Assembly (NCBI GenBank): GCA_002434245.1
Contig: DJJR01000068.1
Coordinates: 1-64,000, forward strand
DNA length: 64,000 nt
Direction of reading: 5' to 3'
From: Pelosinus fermentans
GTDB taxonomy: Bacteria > Bacillota > Negativicutes > DSM-13327
Each line of letters starts with the position of its first letter. The stretch's first letter is position 1. A program made the position numbers and the translations under genes. The notes below the pieces were generated by a model. It was not told where the DNA came from. It saw only the letters and a program-made list of their open reading frames with translations, and searched no databases. Positions 55,021 to 63,429 of the stretch are shown one piece after another.

Positions 55021-55059
55021 AAACCCCTTTCCAGAGTATTTTACTCCTGGAAGGGGTTT
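55021..55059 (+). terminator. Terminator after the kinase gene
   Basis: AAACCCCTTTCCAG pairs with CTGGAAGGGGTTT and is followed by a T run. Confidence 0.85.
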
Positions 55060-55140
55060 TTAGCATTTTTCCCAGAAAAATCCTTAATTATCTACAAATT
55101 AATACATTTTTTGCAAGGGTTAATTACTGTTTCTCCGTAT

Positions 55141-55156
55141 CCCCCTAATTAGGGGG
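55141..55156. promoter_or_regulatory. Palindrome upstream of FeeM-like gene
   Basis: CCCCCTAATTAGGGGG is a perfect 16-bp palindrome about 80 bp before the FeeM-like start. It is a candidate operator. Confidence 0.5.
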
Positions 55157-55233
55157 TGATAGTTATGAAAACGTAACGCTATTTTACAAATCGTCTTACG
55201 CTAATGACTATTATTAAAAGGGAGAGACAAATT

Positions 55234-56340
55234 ATGACAATTAATCAATCAGAAACAATAACTTTAGGTATTGCCACGACTCCAGAGGAAAAACTAGAAA
55301 TTTACCGTTTACGTTATCAAATTTATGCTGAAGAAATGTCCAAGAGTTTCCCTAATATGGATCATAGTAATAAATTATTATTTGATGAGCTAGATGATTG
55401 GGGTGTACTTCTATACGCTAAGTCTGGATCAGAAATGATCGGTACATTAAGAATCAATATAGGATTACTTTCAGATTTCTCACCATTTTGGGTACAAGTT
55501 CTTTCCTTAAAAAGGTTTGCACAATTTAGCAAAAACAATCAAAAATTTGCATACACCTCAAAATTTATGGTATCACAAACTTATCGAAACTCAACTGTAT
55601 CTTATTTGCTTTCATCAAAGAGTTATGAACTTTGCTGCAAAGAGCAAGTACCGTTTAATTTTGGTGTTTGCACGTTCCATTTATTGCGACTCTACGAACA
55701 ATTTGGCTTCCGCCGTTTTGGAAGAAATTTCGTTGATGATGGTTATGGCTTACTAGCTCCTTATGTCTTATTGGTAGATGACATTGAACACTTACGAACA
55801 GTACGCTCCCCTTTTTTTCGCCAGGCACGGAAAAGAAATTGCTTGAACAATCAATCCCTAAAATGGTTCAATACAGAATTTATCGAAACTTCAAATATAA
55901 TAAATAGTCAACTAGTCAGCCAAGAAGATTTATGGATGTTTTTATATGCTCGTTTTGGAGCTTTACCTAATCAAACGATCCCTATATTACAAGGACTGTC
56001 GGAAGAGGAGGCAATAAAGTTCATACATTGCTGCGGCATAGTCGTGCAATGCCATCCAGGCGATCATCTTACTTTTCAAGATGATACAAGTTATGCACTC
56101 AATATCTTGATTTCGGGTAATCTAAAATCAATACATGCATCACAGCCAGATAACCATGTCATCTTACCCGGACAATCTTTCGGCGCAAACGGCTTAGTTC
56201 ATCATCCAATGCACACGGAAGATATCATTGCAGTTACTGATACAGAATTATTGGTACTATCCAGCTTGGCTTTCCCAAAATTCCTCCACTCTTATCCCGA
56301 AATTGCAAATAAAATAATACAAAATCAAAAGAAGAAGTGA
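55234..56340 (+). CDS. FeeM/LuxI-like N-acyltransferase fused to cNMP-binding-type domain
   Basis: This is a protein of about 368 residues. The first ~205 residues match the GNAT branch that contains autoinducer synthases and FeeM-type N-acyl amino acid synthases: EIYRLRYQIYAEEM, MIGTLRINIGL, YTSKFMVSQTYRNSTVSYLL, FNFGVCTFHLLRLYEQFGFRRFG. From about 250 a CAP_ED/cyclic-nucleotide-binding fold follows (CHPGDHLTFQDDTSYALNILISG, FGANGLVHH), without the usual Arg that contacts cNMP phosphate. The ATG at 55234 has GGGAGAG upstream. It probably makes an acylated amino acid or amine, allosterically controlled by the second domain. A sensor kinase lies just upstream. Confidence 0.8.
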   Translation: MTINQSETITLGIATTPEEKLEIYRLRYQIYAEEMSKSFPNMDHSNKLLFDELDDWGVLLYAKSGSEMIGTLRINIGLLSDFSPFWVQVLSLKRFAQFSKNNQKFAYTSKFMVSQTYRNSTVSYLLSSKSYELCCKEQVPFNFGVCTFHLLRLYEQFGFRRFGRNFVDDGYGLLAPYVLLVDDIEHLRTVRSPFFRQARKRNCLNNQSLKWFNTEFIETSNIINSQLVSQEDLWMFLYARFGALPNQTIPILQGLSEEEAIKFIHCCGIVVQCHPGDHLTFQDDTSYALNILISGNLKSIHASQPDNHVILPGQSFGANGLVHHPMHTEDIIAVTDTELLVLSSLAFPKFLHSYPEIANKIIQNQKKK

Positions 56341-56490
56341 ATATTAACGCTAGATATAAATAATGTTAAATAACTAATTTTATCTAATCACTTCTCTATA
56401 ACCAATCACAAATAAAATTACCGCTACACTTGAGTACAAGTCGTAGCGGTAACTTACTAATATTAAGAAAAATCCTTGTTCCACCATGTA
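56341..56490. other. Short spacer after FeeM-like gene
   Basis: A small hairpin TACCGCTAC/GTAGCGGTA (around 56419-56450) lies in this spacer and is the probable terminator of the FeeM-like gene. Confidence 0.5.
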
Positions 56491-56685
56491 TTAAAAAACA
56501 AAATTAACTTCACCTAAGCGCTGTGCGATCTCACTAATGATATTTTTCTCTTCCTCTTCATTCTTTGCTTCAAAAGTAACGGAAAGTCGAATATATGCTC
56601 CTGCTTCATCCCATGGAACTGTTGAAATTAGTTTTTCCCGAATTAAGAAATCCGAAAAATCTGCTGCTGATGCAAAACTTTTACA
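56491..56685 (-). pseudogene. C-terminal remnant of a class I/II aminotransferase
   Basis: About 64 residues after an in-frame stop (FLIREKLISTVPWDEAGAYI and RLSVTFEA, then EIAQRLGEV) match the end of aminotransferases of the LL-diaminopimelate/MalY-like group. No start or N-terminal region is present. Confidence 0.65.
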
Positions 56686-56741
56686 CTAACTTGAACCGCT
56701 GTCTCTTTTAGACTTACATTATTTTTTTAGATATACTTCAT

Positions 56742-57479
56742 TTACTTTTTTTCTATTCTCGCCGCTACTCTGTGCCACAAGTGTTTCTCTAAGAAACTTC
56801 CTTCTATATTTTCTTCCAGATCCAGAAACATCTTATATGGAACAGAAAATGACAGCATATCAGCTTCGACCATGGGACGCACTGTAATATCCGTCAAACC
56901 CACTACCGCTCTTGGATTTTCCTTCTGTGCTTCTGCGTAGGGTACAAGAAAAACAGACTGACATCCTGAGCTAAAAGGTATCATCACATTTTCAATTCCC
57001 GGTCTATAATAGTTTGCAAGTACCGTAAGTGCCGATAACTGATCTGTATTCACATAAAATATGATTAACTCAGGTATTTCCTTCGTCGTATCAACTTGTG
57101 ACAAAGGCTTAAAGATAACATACTGATAAGAAATATCAGTTATTGGTAAACATTCAACAAAATCTCTTCCTAACTCCGGATCTTTTATATATCCTTCTCC
57201 CTCAAACTGGCCGCTTTTGCCAACTGACAAAAAATATTCAATCCCATCTGGATAATTAGGAAATTGACCAAACCCTAATCCTGCTTTGCCCCCAAGGCAT
57301 CCTGTGGTTTTACGTTCAAAAACAGATGTTTTCCCTTTGGCTGCCGCAATCAATAACGGAATGGTACAGCTCCACTTCCCTTCTTTACTTTGAAGCGCCC
57401 CTTCTGGTTTTTCATTACTAAGCAAAACAGCTACTGGTTCATAACGCAAGCTCAATTCTTTCACTAAACGACTCTCCAT
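56742..57479 (-). CDS. DUF169 family protein
   Basis: This 245-residue protein matches DUF169: EPVAVLL, CTIPLLIAAAKGKT, CLGGKAGLGFG, VIFKPLSQV and PFSSGCQSVFLVPY. Two or three conserved cysteines suggest a metal or redox role. The function is unknown, but the family is frequent in anaerobes. It is downstream of the MarR gene on the same strand. The palindrome at 57638, which matches the MarR operator, lies between them. Confidence 0.85.
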   Translation of the reverse strand: MESRLVKELSLRYEPVAVLLSNEKPEGALQSKEGKWSCTIPLLIAAAKGKTSVFERKTTGCLGGKAGLGFGQFPNYPDGIEYFLSVGKSGQFEGEGYIKDPELGRDFVECLPITDISYQYVIFKPLSQVDTTKEIPELIIFYVNTDQLSALTVLANYYRPGIENVMIPFSSGCQSVFLVPYAEAQKENPRAVVGLTDITVRPMVEADMLSFSVPYKMFLDLEENIEGSFLEKHLWHRVAARIEKK

Positions 57480-57637
57480 GTTCTTTACCTCACTTTATTT
57501 TATATTTCTATAATGGTATTCTAAAAACAGTACTTGTCTTTACTAGGATATCTGTATAAGTGTGATTTTAAACAGTCTATATGCCCTTCTAGGAAGCTGC
57601 GTTTCTAATGAACCGGAATAATCACCGTGATATTTGA

Positions 57638-57660
57638 TTTAGTTGTCACGGCAACTAAAT
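57638..57660. promoter_or_regulatory. MarR-type operator before DUF169 gene
   Basis: ATTTAGTTG and CAACTAAAT form a perfect 9-bp inverted repeat with a 5-bp centre. The core AGTTGTC is shared with the site at 58116. It could also serve as the marR terminator hairpin. Confidence 0.6.
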
Positions 57661-57673
57661 CAATAAAAAATAA

Positions 57674-58099
57674 CTACGTAAGATTATCATATATTTGATT
57701 TAACAGTTTTTTCATTTCTAGTATTTTATGTTTTTCGATTCCTATTGCTGCCGTCTCTAGTAATTGCATAACTTTAGGAATTAATTCCTTCTTTAATGCC
57801 CAGCCTCGATCCGTCAAAAAGATTTGATACGCTCTTTTATCGATTGGATGAAGTTCTCGTACAATCAATTCTTTCATTTGCAGCTTTTCAAGAATACGGT
57901 TCGTATTTGGCTTATCTTTAAAGATACGATCTGCCAACTCTTTAGGGGTAACACCTTCTTGTTCCCATAAACAGTTGAGAACAGCCCATTGCTCTGGCGT
58001 AACATCATATTCTTTGAATCGCTGAAATAATTCATTCTTAAGTTTTGTATTTGTCTTATTTAGAATAAATCCCAATGAATCATCTAATTTAAAATCCAA
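57674..58099 (-). CDS. MarR-family regulator
   Basis: This 141-residue winged-helix protein (VTPEQWAVLNCLWEQEGVTPKELADRIFKDKPNTNRILEKL; wing HPIDKRAYQIFL) is of typical MarR length. AGTTGTC dyads flank it: 58116-58131 overlaps its promoter and 57638-57660 lies before the DUF169 gene. It is likely a self-repressor that also controls DUF169. Confidence 0.9.
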   Translation of the reverse strand: MDFKLDDSLGFILNKTNTKLKNELFQRFKEYDVTPEQWAVLNCLWEQEGVTPKELADRIFKDKPNTNRILEKLQMKELIVRELHPIDKRAYQIFLTDRGWALKKELIPKVMQLLETAAIGIEKHKILEMKKLLNQIYDNLT

Positions 58100-58115
58100 T
58101 TTATATCACCACTTT

Positions 58116-58131
58116 AGTTGTCTTGACAACT
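58116..58131. promoter_or_regulatory. MarR self-operator
   Basis: AGTTGTC-TT-GACAACT is a perfect 7-bp inverted repeat with a 2-bp centre, 17 bp upstream of the MarR start codon. Confidence 0.75.
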
Positions 58132-58515
58132 TCATTATACTCCACAGAAGAATAATAGGTCAATAGGTAATTTCCAGGAAATATATCGGAATTGATAGTA
58201 TAAAAAATCCACTTTTTTGTTTTTGGAATAAAAAGCTTTCCCAAAAGAACACTTTCAGTTAGTATAACGAATTTCCATTCAAATTATTGACCACACACGA
58301 GACTATTTCCTCTTTTTAAATGCTACATTCCATAGAATTAAATCTATGCCCATTCGCAAATGATTAAAGATTCTGTAAGAGCGATAAAGGATAAATCAAT
58401 TGCAATGTATAAGTAGAATTTGGGAAATAGATCGCTTCTTGACAAAACAATCACAATGTTTTGCAACGTAATAATGAAAGGAGGTTGCGTATACCTGTTA
58501 GGAATACGCTCAGAA

Positions 58516-59850
58516 ATGATGAAACTACTTATTACTGGAGAAAGAATACAAGTACCGGATAGTATGCTGTCATCACAGTTAGAAGTCGAGGTGCAATTGC
58601 ACTCCAAGCAATTGATTGATATCGCTTGTTTTGGACTAGATGACCAACGGAAACTATCGGATGATCGTTACATGATTTTTTATAACCAAACAAAATCCCC
58701 AGGAAATGAAATTTGTTTGCAAGGAACGAATAATCAGGCAGTAAACTTTATAATCAACCTAGCCAAAATGGCGCCTACAGTGCACAATCTGGTATTTACG
58801 GCGACAATTGATGGCGAAGGGACAATGGCAGAAATATTACCGAGCTATATTCGCTTTAAAACCCAGGGACAAATACTCTTTTCCTATGAGTTTACCGGTA
58901 ATGATTTTAAAAATGAAAAAACAATTATCCTGTCTGAAATCTATTATAAAAATATGTGGAGAATTAATGCCGTAGGAAAAGGCTTTAACGGTGGATTAGG
59001 CGTTCTCCTTGAGCACTTTGGCGGAGAAAATTCTGCAGACTCGGTGTCCAATCAAAGTGATTCTATAAAGAAAATCGAGTTAGAGAAAAAGTTAGAAAAA
59101 CAAGCGCCTGGATTATTAAATTTAGCAAAAAAAGCAAAAATATCCTTAGAAAAAGTTGGATTGCAAAATCATGATGCAAAAGTTGCGCTGTGCTTAGATA
59201 TTTCAGGATCGATGAGCAGCCTATATAAGAAGGGCAAGATTCAGCAATTCGCTGAGCGAATTCTCGCGCTGGCAACACGCTTTGATGATGATGGAGCAAT
59301 TGATATTTTTTTATTTGGCCAGAATGCACATGATGTCGGTGAATTGACAGTTGATAATTTTAGTGGATTTGTCGATCGGATGAATAGGAAATACCCATTG
59401 GAGGGAGGAACCTATTATAGCAAAGGCATGAAGCTGATTCGTGAACATTACTTCAAAGAAGCAACATATCGCAAGGCACCTTTTCCTCAAGCCTTGCCAG
59501 TGTATGTTATGTTTATTACCGATGGAGCGACTAGTGATGAAAATAAAACTCGTGCGCAAATAAAGGATTCCTCTTATGAGCCGATTTTTTGGCAGTTTAT
59601 GGCCATCGGGAAATCCAAGAAAGATCGTAAGAAGCGAAAAGAACTTGATAGATCCCAATTATTGGCTCGTACGAGCTTTACTTTTTTAGAAGAATTGGAT
59701 GAGATGGAAGGACGATTCATCGATAATGCGAATTTTTTCAGTGTCGAAGATCCAGCGCAGATCGCAGATGACGAACTATACGATTTACTCTTAGAAGAAT
59801 ACCCTGAATGGGTGAAAAAGGCTCTTAAAAACAAAGTTTTGGTCAAATAA
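58516..59850 (+). CDS. TerD-VWA fusion protein (TerF-like)
   Basis: This protein has about 444 residues. An N-terminal TerD-like domain (about 1-165: LEVEVQLHSKQLIDIACFGLDD, IDGEGTMAEILPSYIRF) is followed by a lysine-rich linker and a VWA domain with an intact MIDAS (CLDISGSMSSLYKKG), GGTYYSKGM and FITDGATSDEN. TerF of the tellurite/stress (ter) operons has the same layout. No terBCDE genes are adjacent, so it is a stand-alone member. The start is uncertain: ATG 58516 fits the domain, while an AAAGGAGG at 58479 suggests an alternative start nearby. It may assemble stress complexes with metal-dependent VWA binding. Confidence 0.82.
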   Translation: MMKLLITGERIQVPDSMLSSQLEVEVQLHSKQLIDIACFGLDDQRKLSDDRYMIFYNQTKSPGNEICLQGTNNQAVNFIINLAKMAPTVHNLVFTATIDGEGTMAEILPSYIRFKTQGQILFSYEFTGNDFKNEKTIILSEIYYKNMWRINAVGKGFNGGLGVLLEHFGGENSADSVSNQSDSIKKIELEKKLEKQAPGLLNLAKKAKISLEKVGLQNHDAKVALCLDISGSMSSLYKKGKIQQFAERILALATRFDDDGAIDIFLFGQNAHDVGELTVDNFSGFVDRMNRKYPLEGGTYYSKGMKLIREHYFKEATYRKAPFPQALPVYVMFITDGATSDENKTRAQIKDSSYEPIFWQFMAIGKSKKDRKKRKELDRSQLLARTSFTFLEELDEMEGRFIDNANFFSVEDPAQIADDELYDLLLEEYPEWVKKALKNKVLVK

Positions 59851-59887
59851 GCAGCTTGTTCGTATCAATAAAATTTGCGATATTTTA

Positions 59888-59923
59888 AGAAAGTGACACC
59901 ACCATGATAGGGTGTCACTTTCT
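59888..59923. terminator. Terminator after TerD-VWA gene
   Basis: AGAAAGTGACACC pairs perfectly with GGTGTCACTTTCT around a 10-nt loop. The plus strand has a modest T-rich tail. Confidence 0.75.
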
Positions 59924-59981
59924 GCTTCTGGAGTCCTCATAATTGCTTTGTAAGTTTTCTATACAATCCAAGCATTTCTTC

Positions 59982-60620
59982 TCAATATCCGGCACTTTCT
60001 CCTACAACGACTACCGTTATATCTGTGACCATCGGTTTTTTTCTCATTACCGAGTATACTCTGCAAATTCTGGTTTTAGCTTGACAGTTCATACAGGAAC
60101 CTGTTCTCGTACAGGGATTTGGCATGTCAAGCCTTTTATTATTCATGGGTGCAGCAATACTTTCTAATCTTTCAAAAGCAGCTTTTTCATCTCTGCATAT
60201 TTTATCGGTGCTAACGACTATCACTACTTTTTTAGGACCAAAAGTCATGGCACTTACCCGATTTCCCATTCCGTCTATATTGACCAGCAAACCATCTAAG
60301 GTAATTGCATTGCTGCTGCATAAGAACAAGTCACTTACCAATTCTTCCCGTGCAGTAGCGATCTTTTCTTCCATAGTCAGGCCTGCTGCACCGTGATCAA
60401 TCACCTTTCCGCCAGCAGCCTTCACTTGATCTTGAATTGCCATGCTGCCAATGGTCGTTGATCCGCCAAACCCCACCGTAGTCCCCGGTTTTACATGTTC
60501 CATAATAAAAGCTGCTGCCTCTTTTGTCGTTGCAAAATATACGGCGTCGAACTCATTTTTTAGTAAAGCATCCACCGCCTTTTTCCCAATTGTTTCGTTA
60601 TGCCAATTTTTTACTGCCAA
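59982..60620 (-). CDS. LUD-domain protein with C-terminal cysteines
   Basis: This 212-residue protein has a LUD/DUF162 fold (VGFGGSTTIGSMAIQ, CSSNAITLDGLLVNIDGMGNRVSAMTFGPKKVV), with a C-terminal CTRTGSCMNCQAKTRIC cluster that may bind iron-sulfur. This stand-alone class is common in anaerobes and unlike lutC of the lut operon. The role is not known. A terminator at 60838 lies upstream, so it has its own promoter. Confidence 0.87.
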   Translation of the reverse strand: MAVKNWHNETIGKKAVDALLKNEFDAVYFATTKEAAAFIMEHVKPGTTVGFGGSTTIGSMAIQDQVKAAGGKVIDHGAAGLTMEEKIATAREELVSDLFLCSSNAITLDGLLVNIDGMGNRVSAMTFGPKKVVIVVSTDKICRDEKAAFERLESIAAPMNNKRLDMPNPCTRTGSCMNCQAKTRICRVYSVMRKKPMVTDITVVVVGESAGY

Positions 60621-60837
60621 TTCCGATTCCCCCTAAATTAATTTATTGCTGAGTGATTTTATTTTTCTCTTTAAAATATACTCCTACATTTATAATAATA
60701 GATACTAAATTTAAAATCAGCAAGTAGGCACTTAATTGTTTTATAGTATCCAATTTTATACTAAATAAATTTCGAATTCCGTGCATATTTAATAACACTT
60801 TCTAATATAAGACAAGAGGTTCCTGTTCATCAAAAAA

Positions 60838-60877
60838 TGAGTAATCTCTTCTCCAGCAAAGGACGGGAGATTACTCA
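60838..60877 (-). terminator. Terminator after MBL gene
   Basis: TGAGTAATCTC (60838-60848) pairs with GAGATTACTCA (60867-60877). It ends the MBL-fold gene transcribed from the minus strand. Confidence 0.75.
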
Positions 60878-60898
60878 CTTCAAATGTGTAACTGTCCA

Positions 60899-61693
60899 TT
60901 AGAGACTTTCAAAAAATAACCCTCGATCAATAATTGCCTTTAAATTTTTACTATGAAAGATTTCATCAAAATCAACAACTTTTGCAGTATTGGCAAGACA
61001 CTGCTCCACTTTTATCTCCTTAATCCTATTAATGCCTCCAATTGAATAGGCCTCTTTCACTGAGCGTTCCAACTTATCCAGGTATATTAAAGAGTTTTCA
61101 ATTTTTTCTATTCCAGAAACACCATCATGCCCCGCAATAATTCTAGAGCGATTTCGCGACTTTATGTTCTCTAAAGCCCTCTTTATCATCAATGGTGTTG
61201 AATAGTAAAGATATACAATATTTCCTACAGAGTGATCTCCCATAATAATCGTATCTGCCTCTGGAATATCAATAGCAATAGTGCTTAACGTATGACCAGG
61301 GTTATAGAATAAATTCAAAGTATTAGAACCCCAATGGATCGTCATTTCATCTGAAAAGGTTATTGCTGGGGTAACAAAGCGCGTCTTTTTTTCCTGATTG
61401 CGATAAGCCTCTGTAGTAAAAGTATGCTCGTAATATTGATGAGCAATGATTGGAACTGGCCGAAATAAGGGAAAGGCTGCCATATGATCACTGAAATAAT
61501 GCGTACAAACAATTAATTTCAATTCTTTTTTAAGTTCTAACTGAATAAAGTTTTGCAGCTCAGCAGCATCATGCGAACCTGCAAAACCATCCACTAACAT
61601 CACTCTGTCTTCACAAGTTATTAGTGTTGCATTTGAATTCATCTCTTCTCCAGTCAGAACATAAATAACAGATCCAATTTTAGTAATCTTCAA
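60899..61693 (-). CDS. Metallo-beta-lactamase-fold hydrolase
   Basis: This 264-residue protein has the MBL fold with THYFSDH in place of the usual HxHxDH, so the second His is Phe. It also has YNPGHTLST (His), MGDHS (Asp) and IIAGHDG (His). One metal ligand is thus missing, and a single-metal site is likely. It resembles QseD/AHL-lactonase-like small MBL proteins only in general. It is divergent from a LysR gene 117 bp away, which probably regulates it. Confidence 0.82.
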   Translation of the reverse strand: MKITKIGSVIYVLTGEEMNSNATLITCEDRVMLVDGFAGSHDAAELQNFIQLELKKELKLIVCTHYFSDHMAAFPLFRPVPIIAHQYYEHTFTTEAYRNQEKKTRFVTPAITFSDEMTIHWGSNTLNLFYNPGHTLSTIAIDIPEADTIIMGDHSVGNIVYLYYSTPLMIKRALENIKSRNRSRIIAGHDGVSGIEKIENSLIYLDKLERSVKEAYSIGGINRIKEIKVEQCLANTAKVVDFDEIFHSKNLKAIIDRGLFFESL

Positions 61694-61821
61694 TATCGTC
61701 CCATCCTCTCAGTTATCATCTTTCGATTCATTTACACTTATGATATACTAAAAACAATGATGTGAATATATGAAGTTTTCATGCATATAACTTCATTAAA
61801 AATGAATAATTGGGTGAAATT

Positions 61822-62700
61822 ATGGAATTAAAACAGCTACAAACAATACGGTTCATTCTGGAAGAGGGCAGTTTTCTAAAAGCAGCAGAAAAGTTAGGAT
61901 ATGTTCAGTCTACTATCACTCTTCATATTCAGCAATTAGAGGATGAACTGGGAATCAAATTATTCAAAAAATCTGGTAGAAAGATGATTTTGTCACAGGA
62001 AGGTGCTTTTTTTTGGACCTACGCCAGACCACTTTTAGAACATGCAGACTCTGTAAAGGAAGTAATGAAAGAATTAATTTCAGGTCAGTCTGGTCACATC
62101 CGAATCGGTGCTATAGAAACAGTAAGCAAGACAATATTAACCCCTCAGCTGATTGATTTTTGCAAATGTCATCCTAATGCAAAATTATCTTTTGATCTTG
62201 GAGGAACTGATACCATTAGCCACCGAGTTGCTTCCAAACAGCTTGATTTAGGAATTTGCTCCATACCACCAGCTCATTTACAATTATCTTTTCAACCGTT
62301 ATTCAATGAGGGTATGGATGTATTACTGCCCTTAGATCATCCCTTGGTCCAAAAAGAAAATCTAATCCTAAGCGACCTTTCTGATACCAACATTGTATTA
62401 TCTGAGCCCCTTTGTTCTTACCGCGCTGAAATTGAGCAGCACTTTGTGGCAGCAGACGTGTATCTTAAATCTTCTATGCAAATTGGTGATATTAACACCA
62501 TAATTGAATTTGTACGTGCGGGAATGGGTTGTGCTATTCTTCCCGTATTAACTCTTGATCCTCTACCTCCTAAGACAGTGAAGCGAAATATACTAGATGC
62601 TAAGTTCGGTTTGACTATTGGTATAATCCGTCGCCGAGAACGATTAACAATGATTTTAGAGAAACTATATGCTAAGCTCTTATCTGATTTGGCACGGTAA
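61822..62700 (+). CDS. LysR-family regulator
   Basis: This 292-residue protein has an N-terminal HTH (MELKQLQTIRFILEEGSFLKAAEKLGYVQSTITLHIQQLEDELGIKLF) and a LysR substrate domain. The ATG at 61822 has GGGTGA upstream, four codons after a TTG. It is divergent from the MBL-fold gene and likely controls it. Confidence 0.9.
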   Translation: MELKQLQTIRFILEEGSFLKAAEKLGYVQSTITLHIQQLEDELGIKLFKKSGRKMILSQEGAFFWTYARPLLEHADSVKEVMKELISGQSGHIRIGAIETVSKTILTPQLIDFCKCHPNAKLSFDLGGTDTISHRVASKQLDLGICSIPPAHLQLSFQPLFNEGMDVLLPLDHPLVQKENLILSDLSDTNIVLSEPLCSYRAEIEQHFVAADVYLKSSMQIGDINTIIEFVRAGMGCAILPVLTLDPLPPKTVKRNILDAKFGLTIGIIRRRERLTMILEKLYAKLLSDLAR

Positions 62701-62724
62701 AATCAACAAATTTGCTCTAAAAAT

Positions 62725-62763
62725 AGCAGGCTCCCTAGAGACTTACTCTCTAGGGAGCCTGTT
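62725..62763. terminator. Terminator between LysR and FMN reductase genes
   Basis: GCAGGCTCCCTAGAG pairs with CTCTAGGGAGCCTGT around a 7-nt loop. It separates two convergent genes. Confidence 0.85.
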
Positions 62764-62781
62764 ATCTTGTTTATCATCTGC

Positions 62782-63348
62782 TCAAGATTTCTTTGATGTA
62801 TGAGTCACAATCCAAACTGTAAAAGCATCTACAAATTTTTGCAAAAACTCCTGAGTTCTCTCATCTCTCAAAGTGCCCTTGTCATCAAGGAGTGTTGCAA
62901 CATTTGCAATATAGGACTCGGGCACTGGCATAACAGGAACATTCAGAACGACAAGCGCTTGTCTCAAGTGATGATTTGCGCCAAAGCCGCCTAATCCGCC
63001 TGGGGATACACTAATCACGGCACCGGGTTTACCATTCCACACATTTTCACTATAGGGCCGCGATCCTATATCAATGGCATTCTTTATTACCGCAGGAACT
63101 GATCGATTATACTCAGGCGTTACAAAAAGAACCGCATCGTATTCTTTCATGCTGTCACGAAAAGCCGTCCAAGATGCAGGTGGAGTGCCTTCATCATCAA
63201 AATCTTGATTATACATTGAAAGCTCGCCGATCTCGACCTCCTCCATCTCAAAAGATGAAGGCAGCATCCTTGTCAATGCCTTGGCTATCTTCCTGCTAAA
63301 TGAGTCCTTGCGAAGACTCCCTATAATGACCCCTATTTTCTTCGTCAC
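62782..63348 (-). CDS. NADPH-dependent FMN reductase
   Basis: This 188-residue flavodoxin-fold protein has GSLRKDSFSRKIAKAL (FMN phosphate loop), TPEYNRSVPAVIKNAIDIGSRP and SPGGLGGFGANHHLRQAL, matching the NADPH-dependent FMN/quinone reductase (SsuE/YieF-like) group. It probably reduces flavins or quinones to protect against redox stress. Confidence 0.9.
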   Translation of the reverse strand: MTKKIGVIIGSLRKDSFSRKIAKALTRMLPSSFEMEEVEIGELSMYNQDFDDEGTPPASWTAFRDSMKEYDAVLFVTPEYNRSVPAVIKNAIDIGSRPYSENVWNGKPGAVISVSPGGLGGFGANHHLRQALVVLNVPVMPVPESYIANVATLLDDKGTLRDERTQEFLQKFVDAFTVWIVTHTSKKS

Positions 63349-63429
63349 GGTGTAAACCTCCCTTAAATTAAGTGCTGCTTATAGTAATACTTGATTTGAT
63401 AAGATATTCCTTTATTAATAGACTTGATT

